Source: Virgibacillus litoralis (GTDB lineage Bacteria > Bacillota > Bacilli > Bacillales > Amphibacillaceae). Taken from it: 64,000 nucleotides of DNA. The notes under the pieces were generated by a model. It saw only the letters and a list, made by a program, of their open reading frames with translations. It was not told the origin of the DNA and searched no databases. Shown one piece after another: positions 1 through 9,272 of this stretch (position 1 is its first letter; every line of letters begins with the position of its first letter). The position numbers were made by a program, and so were the translations under genes. Location: assembly GCF_017873675.1 (NCBI RefSeq), contig NZ_JAGGKK010000010.1, forward strand, positions 82,792 to 146,791. Direction: 5' to 3'.

Positions 1-1164
1 AAAGAAGGCGCTAACCCAGATCGTGTTATGCAGGAGTTAACAGAGTATGAACTTGTACCTGAAGACTGGGGGGGCAGTACAATATTTGTTAATTTGTCTG
101 CTGTCAAACATGAAGGAATCGATGATTTACTTGAAATGATTCAGCTTGTTTCAGAAGTAGAGGAATTGAAAGCTGATCCAAATAACAATGCCTTTGGTAC
201 AGTAATTGATGCTCGGCTTGACAAAGGAAGAGGGTCTGTTGCTACATTACTAGTACAAAACGGGACATTACATGTAGGTGATTCTGTAGTTGTCGGAAAC
301 ACTTTTGGACGCGTTCGTGCGATGGTTAGTGATCTGGGTCAACGGATAAATGAAGCTGGTCCATCAACACCAGTTGAAATCACTGGATTAAGCGATGTTC
401 CACAAGCCGGCGATCAATTCCTAGTATTTAACGATGAGAAGAAATCACGTCAAATTGGTGAAGCACGTCAGCAAAAGCATATTCAGGAAAATCGTACAGA
501 ACAAACTAAAGTAAGTATCGATGATTTATTCGATCAGATTAAAGAAGGCGAAATGAAGGATATAAACCTTATAGTTAAGGCAGATGTTCAAGGATCTGCA
601 GAAGCTATGGCTGCTTCATTGAGGAAGATTGAAGTTGAAGGTGTTAAAATAAAAATTATTCACACAGGTGTAGGTGCTATTACTGAATCTGACATTATTT
701 TGGCATCCGCTTCAAATGCAATTGTAATTGGATTCAATGTACGACCAGATGCTAACGCGAAGAAGGCTGCAGAATCAGAAAAAGTAGATGTGCGTTTACA
801 TCGCGTTATTTATAAGGTTATCGAAGAGATAGAATTAGCTATGAAAGGTATGCTGGATCCTATATACGAAGAAAAGGTAATAGGTCAAGCAGAAGTTCGT
901 GAAATATTCAAGGTTTCCAAAATTGGAACTATCGCTGGTAGTTATGTAACAGAAGGTAAGATTACACGTGACTCTGGAGTACGTATTATTCGTGACAGTG
1001 TGGTGCAGTTTGAAGGGGAAATAGACGCATTAAAACGTTTTAAAGATGATGTCAAAGAAGTTGCAAAAAACTATGAATGTGGTATCACAATTAAAAAGTT
1101 TAATGATATTAAAGAAGGCGACGTAATTGAAGCATTTGTCATGGAGGAGATTGAACGCAAATGA
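1..1164 (+). CDS. infB: Translation initiation factor IF-2, C-terminal part (5' truncated by window)
   Basis: IF-2 places initiator fMet-tRNA on the 30S subunit and drives GTP-dependent subunit joining. The reading frame is open from base 1, so the true start lies upstream; about 387 residues are visible. They begin at the very end of the G domain ([10 protein letters not shown] is the SA-type guanine-contact motif) and run through the EF-Tu-like domain 2, domain 3 and the fMet-tRNA-binding C-terminal domain. The stop codon overlaps the next gene by 4 bases, as expected in the nusA-infB operon. Identification is certain; only the N-terminal two fifths or so are missing. Confidence 0.97.
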   Translation, partial: KEGANPDRVMQELTEYELVPEDWGGSTIFVNLSAVKHEGIDDLLEMIQLVSEVEELKADPNNNAFGTVIDARLDKGRGSVATLLVQNGTLHVGDSVVVGNTFGRVRAMVSDLGQRINEAGPSTPVEITGLSDVPQAGDQFLVFNDEKKSRQIGEARQQKHIQENRTEQTKVSIDDLFDQIKEGEMKDINLIVKADVQGSAEAMAASLRKIEVEGVKIKIIHTGVGAITESDIILASASNAIVIGFNVRPDANAKKAAESEKVDVRLHRVIYKVIEEIELAMKGMLDPIYEEKVIGQAEVREIFKVSKIGTIAGSYVTEGKITRDSGVRIIRDSVVQFEGEIDALKRFKDDVKEVAKNYECGITIKKFNDIKEGDVIEAFVMEEIERK

Positions 1165-1439
1165 TAATTTATGCTGAAGTAGAATGCATTCTCTATGAAG
1201 GTCATTCACTTAAGCAAAAACGTTCTGTTATCAAAAGTTTAATGGCTAAATTACGTAATGAATTAAATGTAGCAGTAACAGAGTTAGATTATCATGATTT
1301 ATGGCAACGTACTAAATTTGGAATTGTGACAGTTTCCAATGAAAAAAAACATGCTGAACAGGTTATCCAGGAAGGTTTGCGTATTATTGACACATTTAAT
1401 GAACTGGAACGGACATTAACAGATGTTGAGCATGTATAA
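1161..1439 (+). CDS. ylxP: YlxP, DUF503 family protein
   Basis: Small 92-residue protein of the DUF503 family, always found next to infB and rbfA in Bacillaceae. It opens [21 protein letters not shown], the conserved family start. The gene overlaps infB by 4 bases (ATGA), so translation is probably coupled. The biochemical role is not established; the position inside the infB-rbfA operon suggests a link to ribosome function, which is inference. No catalytic motif can be seen. Confidence 0.93.
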   Translation: MIIYAEVECILYEGHSLKQKRSVIKSLMAKLRNELNVAVTELDYHDLWQRTKFGIVTVSNEKKHAEQVIQEGLRIIDTFNELERTLTDVEHV

Positions 1440-1477
1440 TCAAATTATCAGGTTGTCAATTTACAGAGGTGATCAAA

Positions 1478-1825
1478 ATGAGTGACATTCGTTCAAATCG
1501 TGTCGCAGAGCAAATGAAAAAAGAGTTAGGTGAGCTTTTAAGCAAAAAAATCAAAGATCCACGGGTTGGATTTGTTACCGTAACAGATGTTGACGTAACT
1601 GGTGACTTACAACAGGCGAAAATTTTTATATCTGTTCTAGGCGATGAACAAAAAAAACATGATACACTTGTCGGCTTAGCTAAAGCTAAAGGGTTTATCC
1701 GTTCTGAAATCGGGAATCGCATCCGTTTACGGAAAACACCAGAGATAACATTTGAATTTGATGAAGCTTTCGAATATGGAAATCGCATCGAAACAATTTT
1801 ACGTGATTTAAACAAAGACAAGTAA
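1478..1825 (+). CDS. rbfA: Ribosome-binding factor A
   Basis: RbfA binds the immature 30S subunit and helps late 16S rRNA maturation and cold adaptation. The 115-residue product shows the KH-like fold region with [17 protein letters not shown] at the N-terminus and the conserved [14 protein letters not shown] segment. I start at ATG 1478 because AGAGGTGA lies 5-6 bases upstream; the in-frame GTG at 1469 is part of that Shine-Dalgarno site. It sits between ylxP and truB as in B. subtilis, and a strong terminator follows. Confidence 0.96.
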   Translation: MSDIRSNRVAEQMKKELGELLSKKIKDPRVGFVTVTDVDVTGDLQQAKIFISVLGDEQKKHDTLVGLAKAKGFIRSEIGNRIRLRKTPEITFEFDEAFEYGNRIETILRDLNKDK

Positions 1826-1840
1826 TATATAGTGAAATTT

Positions 1841-1878
1841 AATCTGACCCACAAACTAAATGAGTGGGTCAGATTTTT
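1841..1878 (+). terminator. Intrinsic terminator-like hairpin after rbfA
   Basis: Perfect 12-bp inverted repeat AATCTGACCCAC / GTGGGTCAGATT around an 11-base loop, followed by TTT. It lies between rbfA and truB, so part of the operon transcription may stop here; the T-run is short, and read-through is likely. Confidence 0.75.
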
Positions 1879-1913
1879 CCATGCACGATACATAAGTCTC
1901 AGGAGCTGGTTAA

Positions 1914-2807
1914 ATGAATGGTATATTGCCTTTATGGAAACCAAAAGGAATGACCTCCCATGATTGTGTAATAGCAATTAGGAAAAAATTCCATTTAAAG
2001 AAAGTAGGACATACAGGAACCCTTGACCCGGAGGTTGAAGGTGTTTTGCCTATTTGTATTGGACAGGCAACTAAAATTGTTCCCTATTTGACAGATACCA
2101 AGAAGACATACATAGCACAAGTGATGTTAGGAGTTGCTACTGAAACTGAAGATAGTCACGGTGCAATTATCGAGAAATATAAAGTGGTAAATCCTCCATC
2201 TAAACAGTCGATTGAAAACGTGTTACAATTGTTTAGGGGAGAGATCACACAAATTCCTCCAATGTATTCAGCTGTTAAAGTAAATGGTAAAAAGTTATAT
2301 GAATATGCAAGGGCAAATGAACAAGTAGAACGGCTACAGCGGAAAGTAGTAATTTACCAGCTTAACCAAGTGGGAGATACAGAAGATCACGATAGGTTTA
2401 CGATAAAGGTAACCTGTTCAAAAGGTACATATATACGAACATTATGTGTAGATATCGGTAAGAAGTTAGGTTACCCAGCACATATGTCACATTTGGTTAG
2501 AACAGAAACAGGAATTATTAAAAAGGAAGACACTGTTACATTTAAGGCTATTGATGAAGCGATAGAGTTGCACAACGAAGAAAAGTTATTGATACCAATT
2601 TCAAAAGGTTTAAATCATCTGGAACATATTAACGTTGATGAAAACACTAAAAAGCGAGTGCTGTATGGCCAAAAGCTGCCAAAGCCTGATAATGTTTCAA
2701 AGTCAGATCCATTTGTAATGATGTTTGATAAACAAGTGTTGGCAATTTATCAAATACATCCTGAAAAAACGGATCTAATTAAACCAATTAGAGTTTTTAA
2801 AGAGTGA
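1914..2807 (+). CDS. truB: tRNA pseudouridine(55) synthase
   Basis: TruB converts U55 in the T-loop of tRNAs to pseudouridine. The 297-residue protein starts MNGILPLWKPKGMTSHD and carries the signature GHTGTLDPEVEGVLP with catalytic Asp at about residue 38, then PPMYSAVKVNGKKLYEYAR and the SKGTYIRTL segment; a small PUA-like C-terminal domain follows. It lies between rbfA and ribF, the standard Bacillus order. The start ATG is 11 bases after GGAG. Confidence 0.97.
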   Translation: MNGILPLWKPKGMTSHDCVIAIRKKFHLKKVGHTGTLDPEVEGVLPICIGQATKIVPYLTDTKKTYIAQVMLGVATETEDSHGAIIEKYKVVNPPSKQSIENVLQLFRGEITQIPPMYSAVKVNGKKLYEYARANEQVERLQRKVVIYQLNQVGDTEDHDRFTIKVTCSKGTYIRTLCVDIGKKLGYPAHMSHLVRTETGIIKKEDTVTFKAIDEAIELHNEEKLLIPISKGLNHLEHINVDENTKKRVLYGQKLPKPDNVSKSDPFVMMFDKQVLAIYQIHPEKTDLIKPIRVFKE

Positions 2808-2827
2808 AAAAGAGTAGGTGAAGAGCG

Positions 2828-3766
2828 TTGCGAACGATTGAATTAACATATCCTCACACGTTGATATTAGAAGAGCTACCGGAAACAGTCGCTGCTATAG
2901 GTTTTTTTGATGGTATCCATAAAGGTCATCAAAAAGTTATACAAACAGCTGTATCTAAGGCGAAGGAACGTAAAATGGAAAGTGCGGTTATTACCTTTCA
3001 TCCTCATCCATCTGTTGTATTAAAAAAAGATGCACCACATGTAAGATATATTACTCCTTTAAGGGAGAAGCAAGAGATTCTACAGCAATTGGATGTAAAT
3101 CGTCTTTATGTTATTACCTTTAATAAAGAATTAGCATCACTTGAACCACAGCAATTTATTGATCATTTTATTATTGGATTAAAAATTAAACATTTAGTGG
3201 CAGGATTCGATTTTTCGTATGGACATAAAGGTCAAGGTAATATGGAACGGATTAAAAACCAAACAAAAGGTTTATTTGATTATACAACAATCGGCAAAGT
3301 CGAACTGGATGATGAAAAGGTGAGTTCTTCTAGAATAAGAGAGCTTCTCCAAAATGGTGAACTTGAAAAAGCCAACTATTTGCTAGGACGGCCGCTTACT
3401 ATTCAAGGGATTGTTGTTGAAGGTGATCAGCGCGGAAGAACAATTGGATACCCAACCGCAAACTTAAGCGTTACCTCAGATACACTATTGCCTAAAGTCG
3501 GTGTATATGCAGTAAAAGTACTTTATAAAAATGAAGTCTATGAAGGAATGGCGAATCTCGGGTATAATCCAACATTTACAGATGACAGGGTTGAACCATC
3601 TGTAGAGGTTAATATTTTTGATTATAATAATGATTTATATGGTGAAGAACTGTATGTAGAATGGCATAAATTCATTCGAGAAGAGGAAAAATTTAATAGT
3701 GTTGAAGAATTAGTCGACTATATAGATAATGATGAAAAATATATTCGTAATTACTTTTACAGTTAA
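2828..3766 (+). CDS. ribF: Bifunctional riboflavin kinase / FMN adenylyltransferase
   Basis: Makes FMN from riboflavin and then FAD from FMN with ATP. The 312-residue product has the N-terminal nucleotidyltransferase domain with GFFDGIHKGHQ near residue 25 (HxGH-type motif) and SSSRIRELL, followed by the riboflavin kinase domain with GRTIGYPTANL near residue 205. The start is TTG at 2828 after AGGTGAAG. In B. subtilis this locus is also called ribC. No FMN riboswitch precedes it; it is expressed with truB. Confidence 0.96.
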   Translation: MRTIELTYPHTLILEELPETVAAIGFFDGIHKGHQKVIQTAVSKAKERKMESAVITFHPHPSVVLKKDAPHVRYITPLREKQEILQQLDVNRLYVITFNKELASLEPQQFIDHFIIGLKIKHLVAGFDFSYGHKGQGNMERIKNQTKGLFDYTTIGKVELDDEKVSSSRIRELLQNGELEKANYLLGRPLTIQGIVVEGDQRGRTIGYPTANLSVTSDTLLPKVGVYAVKVLYKNEVYEGMANLGYNPTFTDDRVEPSVEVNIFDYNNDLYGEELYVEWHKFIREEEKFNSVEELVDYIDNDEKYIRNYFYS

Positions 3767-3903
3767 CGTTTCTTTGATTTACCACTTGCATTTTCAGCGA
3801 AAAAGATGTACGCTTAGAAACGTAAAACCATCGCTTGGCAGATCGTAACTCCGACGTTTGCTAGGGGACTGGGGATATTAATAATTTAATGGAGGTGAGC
3901 CAG
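3767..3903 (+). promoter_or_regulatory. rpsO leader with potential structured region
   Basis: The 137 bases before rpsO contain an inverted pair ACGTTTCT (3767-3774) and AGAAACGT near 3816-3823 plus several G-rich blocks just before the Shine-Dalgarno site. S15 represses its own mRNA through structured leaders in Geobacillus and other bacteria, so an autoregulatory leader is plausible. I could not match it to a specific known S15 leader class. Confidence 0.35.
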
Positions 3904-4173
3904 ATGGCTATCACAAAAGAACGTAAAAATGAAATTATTAGTGAACACAAAGTTCACGATAATGACACTGGTTCTCCAGAAGTACAAATTGCTGTACTTA
4001 CTGAAGAGATCACAACACTGAATGAACATTTACGTGTTCATAAAAAGGATCATCATTCACGCCGTGGTCTTTTGAAAATGGTTGGTAAACGTCGTAACTT
4101 GCTTAATTACCTACGTAATAACGATGTTACACGCTACCGTCAATTAATTAAAAAACTTGGCCTACGCCGATAA
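3904..4173 (+). CDS. rpsO: 30S ribosomal protein S15
   Basis: S15 binds the 16S central domain and forms bridge B4 with the 50S subunit. The protein is 89 residues, the standard length, with [23 protein letters not shown] at its start and [16 protein letters not shown] in the middle. I use ATG 3904; the ATG at 3889 lies within the Shine-Dalgarno region GGAGGTGAG. A terminator follows within 10 bases, so rpsO and pnp may be separately transcribed, or pnp reached by read-through. Confidence 0.98.
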   Translation: MAITKERKNEIISEHKVHDNDTGSPEVQIAVLTEEITTLNEHLRVHKKDHHSRRGLLKMVGKRRNLLNYLRNNDVTRYRQLIKKLGLRR

Positions 4174-4180
4174 GTATTTT

Positions 4181-4208
4181 AAAAAGCAGGAGCAATCCTG
4201 CTTTTTTT
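4181..4208 (+). terminator. rpsO intrinsic terminator
   Basis: Stem AAAAAGCAGGA / TCCTGCTTTTT with a 4-base GCAA loop, ending in a run of seven T. Confidence 0.9.
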
Positions 4209-4210
4209 AG

Positions 4211-4299
4211 CAGATAAGAAAGTATAACTACTTTCTTACTGCATAAGTGCAACTAAGGCAATTCGCCCATAAGGCTTGGCGAATGCCAAGTTTTCTAAT
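4211..4299 (+). repeat. Structured intergenic repeat, copy 1 (full)
   Basis: First full copy of a repeat found throughout this window. It has two modules. Module A (4211-4256) is a near-palindrome AAGAAAGT / ACTTTCTT followed by ACTGCATAAGTGCAACTAA. Module B (4257-4299) holds ATTCGCC...GGCGAAT and an overlapping CTTGGC-GAAT-GCCAAG hairpin followed by TTTTCTAAT. It lies directly downstream of the rpsO terminator, in the orientation of transcription. Confidence 0.85.
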
Positions 4300-4301
4300 C
4301 A

Positions 4302-4343
4302 ATTCAGAAAGTATAAATAATTTCTTACTGAATAAATGCAACT
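4302..4343 (+). repeat. Structured intergenic repeat, module A only (copy 1b)
   Basis: A second module A in tandem, right after copy 1: CAGAAAGTATAAATAATTTC then TTACTGAATAAATGCAACTA. Module B is missing. The tandem arrangement shows that module A can exist on its own. Confidence 0.75.
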
Positions 4344-4353
4344 ATACATAAAA

Positions 4354-4382
4354 TTTACATTTTGGCTTATTAACTATAAAAT
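4354..4382 (+). promoter_or_regulatory. Possible sigma-A promoter for pnp
   Basis: TTTACA at 4354-4359 and TAAAAT at 4377-4382 with a 17-base spacer, 42 bases before the pnp start. Each hexamer matches the consensus at 5 of 6 positions. Confidence 0.5.
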
Positions 4383-4423
4383 GAATGGTAGAATGTTTTA
4401 CATTGAAAGGAGTACTATTACAA

Positions 4424-6538
4424 ATGGCAGAAGAAAATCAAGAATTCTCCACAGAAATTGCCGGTAAGAAATTTATCGTTGAAACGGGAGAATTCGCAAA
4501 ACAAGCGAACGGGGCATGTATGATTCGCTACGGTGATACCTCTGTATTATCAGTAGCAACAGCATCCAAAGAACCAAAAGACTTACCCTTTTTCCCTTTA
4601 ACTGTTAATTATGAGGAACGTTTATATGCTGTTGGGAAAATACCTGGAGGATTTATTAAGAGGGAGGGTCGTCCAAGCGATAAAGCCACTCTGACATCAC
4701 GTCTGATTGACAGACCGATACGACCACTTTTCCCAGATGGCTATAGAAATGAAGTACAAGTTATCAGCACGGTTATGAGTGTTGATCAGGATTGTTCTTC
4801 CGAAATGGCTGCAATGATAGGATCTTCTATCGCATTGGGAATTTCTGATATCCAACTCTCAGAACCAATAGCCGGAGTAAATGTTGGACTTGTAGATGGA
4901 GAGTTCATTATTAATCCAGACATTGAGCAACAGAAAAATAGTGAAATCGAATTAACTGTTGCTGGTACAAAAGATGCTATTAATATGGTTGAAGCAGGAG
5001 CACAGGAAGTACCAGAAGATGTTATGCTTGAAGCCATTATGTTTGGACATAAGGAAATTACTCGCCTTGTTGAATTTCAAGAGAAAATAATTGCTGCTGT
5101 TGGTGTTGAGAAAGCTGATATGCCATTACTTGATACAGACGAAGACATTGCTGCAAAAGTGGAGTCCGAAGCTAAAGGTAAATTGCAGGAAGCAATTAAA
5201 GTAGAAGAAAAACACGCTAGAGAAGAAGCAATCAGTAATGTAAAGAATGAAGTATTAGCCTCATACGAAGATGCCGATGAAGAAGTTATTGGTGATGTAA
5301 AAGCGACACTTGATAAAATGGTAAAAGAGGAAGTACGTCGTTTAATCACCAAAGAGAAAATACGTCCAGACGGCCGTAAAGTTGATGAAATACGTCCGTT
5401 ATCATCGAGAATTAACGTGTTACCACGGACACATGGTTCTGGTCTTTTCACACGTGGACAAACCCAGGCTTTGAGTGTGTGTACTTTAGGGGCATTAGGT
5501 GATGTACAAATTTTGGACGGTCTTGATTTGGAAGAGTCCAAGCGTTTCATGCATCATTATAATTTCCCGAAATACAGTGTTGGCGAAACAGGGCCAATTA
5601 GAGGACCTGGTCGTCGTGAGATCGGACATGGTGCTTTAGGAGAGCGTGCGCTTGAGAAAGTTATACCTTCTGAAAAAGACTTTCCATATACGATTCGCTT
5701 AGTATCAGAAGTTTTAGAGTCGAATGGTTCTACATCACAAGCAAGTATTTGTGCAAGCACACTAGCTATGATGGATGCTGGTGTACCGATTAAGACACCT
5801 GTTGCAGGTATCGCGATGGGGCTTGTTAAATCTGGTGAAGACTATACAATTTTGTCAGACATTCAAGGTATGGAAGATGCACTTGGTGATATGGACTTTA
5901 AAGTAGCTGGAACTGAAAAAGGTGTTACAGCACTTCAAATGGATATTAAAGTTGACGGACTTTCAAAAGAAATTTTGAAGGAAGCATTAACCCAGGCTAA
6001 AAAAGGCCGTATGCATATTCTGGAATCCATGCTTGCGACAATTAAAGAGCCAAAATCTGAGCTGTCACAATATGCACCTAAGATCCTAACGATGAAAATA
6101 AACCCAGATAAAATCAGATCTGTGATTGGACCAAGCGGTAAACAGATTAATCAAATCATTGAAGAAACTGGTGCAAAAATTGATATCGAACAGGATGGAA
6201 GTGTATTTATCTCATCAACTGATGCTTCCATGAACGAAAGAACAAAAGAGATTATTGAAGATCTTGTGCGGGAAGTTGAAGCAGGACAAATGTATATGGG
6301 AACAGTTAAGCGTATTGAGAAATTCGGAGCATTTGTAGAGTTATTCAAAGGAAAAGATGGCTTGGTTCATATATCTGAGCTAGCAGAAGAACGAACGAAT
6401 AAGGTTGAAGATGTTGTATCAATCGGTGATCAAATTATGGTCAAAGTTAAAGAAATTGATAATCAAGGTCGGGTAAACCTTTCAAGAAAAGCTGTATTAA
6501 AAGAAGAAAAAGAAAAAAGTGAAAAATCGAGTATGTAA
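4424..6538 (+). CDS. pnp: Polyribonucleotide nucleotidyltransferase (PNPase)
   Basis: Phosphorolytic 3'-5' exoribonuclease, part of the RNA degradation network with RNase Y (also in this window). The 704-residue protein has two RNase PH domains with an alpha-helical linker, then a KH domain ([20 protein letters not shown], about residue 562) and a C-terminal S1 domain ([20 protein letters not shown]). I start at ATG 4424 because GAAAGGAG is placed correctly upstream; the in-frame ATG at 4385 would add 13 residues not typical of the family. Terminator at 6553. Confidence 0.97.
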   Translation: MAEENQEFSTEIAGKKFIVETGEFAKQANGACMIRYGDTSVLSVATASKEPKDLPFFPLTVNYEERLYAVGKIPGGFIKREGRPSDKATLTSRLIDRPIRPLFPDGYRNEVQVISTVMSVDQDCSSEMAAMIGSSIALGISDIQLSEPIAGVNVGLVDGEFIINPDIEQQKNSEIELTVAGTKDAINMVEAGAQEVPEDVMLEAIMFGHKEITRLVEFQEKIIAAVGVEKADMPLLDTDEDIAAKVESEAKGKLQEAIKVEEKHAREEAISNVKNEVLASYEDADEEVIGDVKATLDKMVKEEVRRLITKEKIRPDGRKVDEIRPLSSRINVLPRTHGSGLFTRGQTQALSVCTLGALGDVQILDGLDLEESKRFMHHYNFPKYSVGETGPIRGPGRREIGHGALGERALEKVIPSEKDFPYTIRLVSEVLESNGSTSQASICASTLAMMDAGVPIKTPVAGIAMGLVKSGEDYTILSDIQGMEDALGDMDFKVAGTEKGVTALQMDIKVDGLSKEILKEALTQAKKGRMHILESMLATIKEPKSELSQYAPKILTMKINPDKIRSVIGPSGKQINQIIEETGAKIDIEQDGSVFISSTDASMNERTKEIIEDLVREVEAGQMYMGTVKRIEKFGAFVELFKGKDGLVHISELAEERTNKVEDVVSIGDQIMVKVKEIDNQGRVNLSRKAVLKEEKEKSEKSSM

Positions 6539-6552
6539 GCTGTATTAAAATC

Positions 6553-6581
6553 AAGAAGCTGGAGAGCCAGTTTCTTTTTTT
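6553..6581 (+). terminator. pnp intrinsic terminator
   Basis: 10-bp stem AAGAAGCTGG / CCAGTTTCTT with an AGAG loop, followed by a T-run. Confidence 0.85.
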
Positions 6582-6635
6582 ATGCTTTCATATCCTGTCC
6601 TTCTCATTCATATGAATGAATGAGGGGGGATTTGA

Positions 6636-7583
6636 ATGTATCGCTATCGTGCTATTATTCATTTTTGCGTATTTATTATTGTTGTAGCATTGGCATTTAA
6701 CAATAGCTATAATCCATTTATTTTAAATGATGCCGAAACGTTTTCTTTTACTGTATCTAAATCGGAGGATTCTCTGTTTCAAAAAATCAGAACAAAAAGT
6801 ACTAAATATAGAAAACCTCCTGAAAATGCAATAATTGATAAAGTGTGGAAGAAAACACCCGGATTAAATGGTGTCCGAGTAGATGTTAATAAATCATATG
6901 AACAAATGAAAAAGGGTGGTGTATTTGACGAGACACTACTGGTTTATGAACAGGTTCCACCGAACATTACTTATAAAGAACTTCCAGCTGCTCCTACTTA
7001 CAGAGGCCATCCAGAAAAAGACATGATTGCGTTCTTAATAAATGTGTCATGGGGAGATGAGTATATTCCCTCGATACTTAACGTTCTGAAAAAGCATAAC
7101 GTCAAAGCAACATTCTTTATTGAAGGGAAATGGGCTCAGGAAAATGCTGATTTCGTCAAAATGATTGATGAACAGGGTCATGTAATAGGTAATCATGCAT
7201 ATAATCATCCGGATATGTCTCGCTTGTCTAAACAGCAAATAACTGAACAAATCAATAGAACAAATGAAATTCTTAAAGCAATTACTGATAATAAACCAAA
7301 ATGGTTAGCTCCGCCAAGCGGCAGTTACAACGATCAAGTAGTTAAAATTGCACATGAAATGAACATGGAAACGATCCTGTGGAGTATAGATACGATTGAT
7401 TGGAAGAATCCATCTGTATCTGTTATGATGAACCGAGTAAACAACAACATTCATCCTGGTGCTACAGTATTAATGCACCCTACATCCTCAACAGCACAAG
7501 GATTAGATTCGTTAATTGTAAATATAAAAGAAAAAGGTTATAAAATAGGAGCGATTACTTCATTACTGAATGAGGAAAGATAG
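6636..7583 (+). CDS. ylxY: YlxY, polysaccharide deacetylase-like sporulation protein
   Basis: 315-residue exported protein. A short basic start and hydrophobic stretch (IIHFCVFIIVVALAFNN, residues 8-24) act as a signal peptide or anchor. The NodB-type domain spans about residues 130-300, with HNVKATFFIEGKWAQENADF and HVIGNHAYNHPDM. The usual metal-binding/catalytic TFDDG motif is replaced by LINVSWGDE, so the catalytic Asp is absent, while the HxxxH pair is kept. Deacetylase activity is therefore doubtful. Location between pnp and mlpA matches B. subtilis ylxY. Confidence 0.88.
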   Translation: MYRYRAIIHFCVFIIVVALAFNNSYNPFILNDAETFSFTVSKSEDSLFQKIRTKSTKYRKPPENAIIDKVWKKTPGLNGVRVDVNKSYEQMKKGGVFDETLLVYEQVPPNITYKELPAAPTYRGHPEKDMIAFLINVSWGDEYIPSILNVLKKHNVKATFFIEGKWAQENADFVKMIDEQGHVIGNHAYNHPDMSRLSKQQITEQINRTNEILKAITDNKPKWLAPPSGSYNDQVVKIAHEMNMETILWSIDTIDWKNPSVSVMMNRVNNNIHPGATVLMHPTSSTAQGLDSLIVNIKEKGYKIGAITSLLNEER

Positions 7584-7612
7584 TATTTGGATGGATTTTA
7601 GGAGGAAATACA

Positions 7613-8836
7613 TTGGTAGAGAAACATACTAGTAATAATGGACTTCGAATTGTGTTAGAAAATATACCTGCTGTACGTTCTGTTACAATTGGTATTTGGA
7701 TATTAACTGGATCAAGAAATGAATCACAGCAAACAAATGGAATTTCCCATTTTCTTGAACATATGTTTTTTAAGGGGACCAAAAAAAGATCTCCACAGGA
7801 TATTGCAGAAGCTTTTGATGCAATAGGTGGACAAGTTAATGCATTTACATCAAAAGAATACACGTGTTTTTATGCTAAAGTTATTGATACACATAAGGAA
7901 TATGCTCTCGAAATTTTAGCTGATATGTTCTTTAATTCTACCTTTGATGAGGAAGAAATGGAACGTGAGAAAAAAGTTGTTTTGGAGGAAATTAAAATGT
8001 ATGAAGATACACCAGATGACATCGTTCACGATATTCTGGCTCGTGCTTCATACGGAGATCACCCATTAGGATATCCAATATTAGGTTCAGAAGAACAGTT
8101 ACTATCTTTTAAACCGGATTCATTAAGGGATTATATAAAAGAGAGCTATACGCCAGAAAATGTAGTAGTTTCTGTTGCAGGTAATGTGGATGAATCATTT
8201 ATTAAAACAGTAGATGGTTATTTTGGTAATTATGAATCAGGCTCGGAGCGAGCAAGATTAATGAAACCTGCATTTTTAGCAAATAATATTGAACGGAATA
8301 AAGATACTGAACAAGCTCATTTATGTCTGGGATATAACGGGTTGGCTGTCGGAGATGAGAATATGTACAGCTTAATCATCATGAATAACGTACTAGGTGG
8401 CAGTATGAGTTCAAGGCTTTTTCAGGAAGTCAGAGAAAAACAGGGATTAGCATATGCTGTATTTTCCTACCATGCATCATTTCAGGATAGTGGAATGCTG
8501 ACAATTTATGCTGGAACAGGCAATGATCAATTACCGCAACTGCAAGACACAATAAATCAAACTGTTGAGCAGCTCATAAGTAATGGCTTAACTGACAAAG
8601 AACTTAAGAATAGTAAAGAACAGTTAAAAGGTAACCTCATGCTAAGCTTAGAGAGTACCAGCAGTCGTATGAGTCGCAATGGAAGGAACGAATTACTCTT
8701 AAACAGGCATCGATCTTTAGATGATATGATACAGGAAATTGATGCAGTCAATCATGAAAAAATACAGAATGTAATTAAGACGATATTTAAACAATCTCCA
8801 TCAAGTGCATTAATTGCACCTAAAACACCTTCCTAA
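7613..8836 (+). CDS. mlpA: M16 family zinc peptidase (MlpA/YmxG)
   Basis: 407-residue processing-peptidase-like enzyme. It has the inverted zinc motif HxxEH in ISHFLEHMFFKGT (about residues 45-55) and the downstream glutamate region in VVLEEIKMYEDTPDD, so the metal site is complete. The C-terminal M16 domain has GGSMSSRLFQEVREKQGLAYAV. The start is TTG at 7613 after AGGAGG. In B. subtilis mlpA lies at the same place and has been linked to control of extracellular protease levels; the substrate is unknown. Confidence 0.92.
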   Translation: MVEKHTSNNGLRIVLENIPAVRSVTIGIWILTGSRNESQQTNGISHFLEHMFFKGTKKRSPQDIAEAFDAIGGQVNAFTSKEYTCFYAKVIDTHKEYALEILADMFFNSTFDEEEMEREKKVVLEEIKMYEDTPDDIVHDILARASYGDHPLGYPILGSEEQLLSFKPDSLRDYIKESYTPENVVVSVAGNVDESFIKTVDGYFGNYESGSERARLMKPAFLANNIERNKDTEQAHLCLGYNGLAVGDENMYSLIIMNNVLGGSMSSRLFQEVREKQGLAYAVFSYHASFQDSGMLTIYAGTGNDQLPQLQDTINQTVEQLISNGLTDKELKNSKEQLKGNLMLSLESTSSRMSRNGRNELLLNRHRSLDDMIQEIDAVNHEKIQNVIKTIFKQSPSSALIAPKTPS

Positions 8837-8897
8837 TCATAGATTAGGTTAAATGGCATATATATACTAATAGCTAGACAATCATGGGGGCGATCAT

Positions 8898-9131
8898 ATG
8901 CGCTATAAGGATATTAGCGGTAAGGAAATTGTTAATGTCAACCATGGATCACGGTTGGGTATATTAGGTCAGACAGATCTTGAAATTAATGAAAAGACAG
9001 GTCAAATTGAATCGTTTGTCATTCCTAATTACAAATGGTTTGGTTTAAAAAAAGAAGGCGAAGAAACAAAAATCAGATGGAATTCAATTAAAAAAATCGG
9101 CGAAGATATGATTATGATTGATATCGATTAG
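8898..9131 (+). CDS. ymxH: YlmC/YmxH family PRC-barrel sporulation protein
   Basis: 77-residue protein of the YlmC/YmxH family: MRYKDISGKEIVNVNHGSRLG, then IESFVIPNYKWFGLKKEGEE. The fold is a single PRC barrel. The function is not defined; the family is spread among spore formers and sits between mlpA and spoVFA as in B. subtilis. A terminator separates it from spoVFA. Confidence 0.9.
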   Translation: MRYKDISGKEIVNVNHGSRLGILGQTDLEINEKTGQIESFVIPNYKWFGLKKEGEETKIRWNSIKKIGEDMIMIDID

Positions 9132-9148
9132 AGTAGTATCCGGTTTAT

Positions 9149-9187
9149 GGGCTAGTGTCATTTTTATGATACTAGCCTTTTTTTTGT
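9149..9187 (+). terminator. ymxH intrinsic terminator
   Basis: Stem GGCTAGTGTCAT / ATGATACTAGCC with one mismatch, followed by eight T. Confidence 0.88.
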
Positions 9188-9198
9188 TTTTGCTAATC

Positions 9199-9225
9199 AC
9201 TAACCCATGATACGCACATAAGCTA
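9199..9225 (+). promoter_or_regulatory. Candidate sigma-K promoter of the spoVF operon
   Basis: AC at 9199-9200, a 16-base spacer and CATAAGCTA at 9217-9225 fit the mother-cell sigma-K pattern (AC, 16-17 bases, CATANNNTA). The spoVF operon is known to be under sigma-K in B. subtilis, and the spoVFA start is 47 bases downstream. Confidence 0.6.
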
Positions 9226-9272
9226 TAAGGAAATGAATTTAGTGAAAGTATGTCTGGAGGGGTTTTTCGACA

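Noticed and set aside
1456..1977. Long reading frame on the - strand opposite rbfA
   Set aside because: It overlaps a confident gene completely, has no ribosome-binding site and no recognisable protein features.
2808..2827. FMN riboswitch before ribF
   Set aside because: Only 20 bases separate truB from ribF; there is no room for an aptamer.
4211..4343. Tandem repeat modules as a CRISPR array
   Set aside because: There are only two imperfect module A copies here, spacing is not regular, other copies are many kilobases away, and no cas genes exist in the window.
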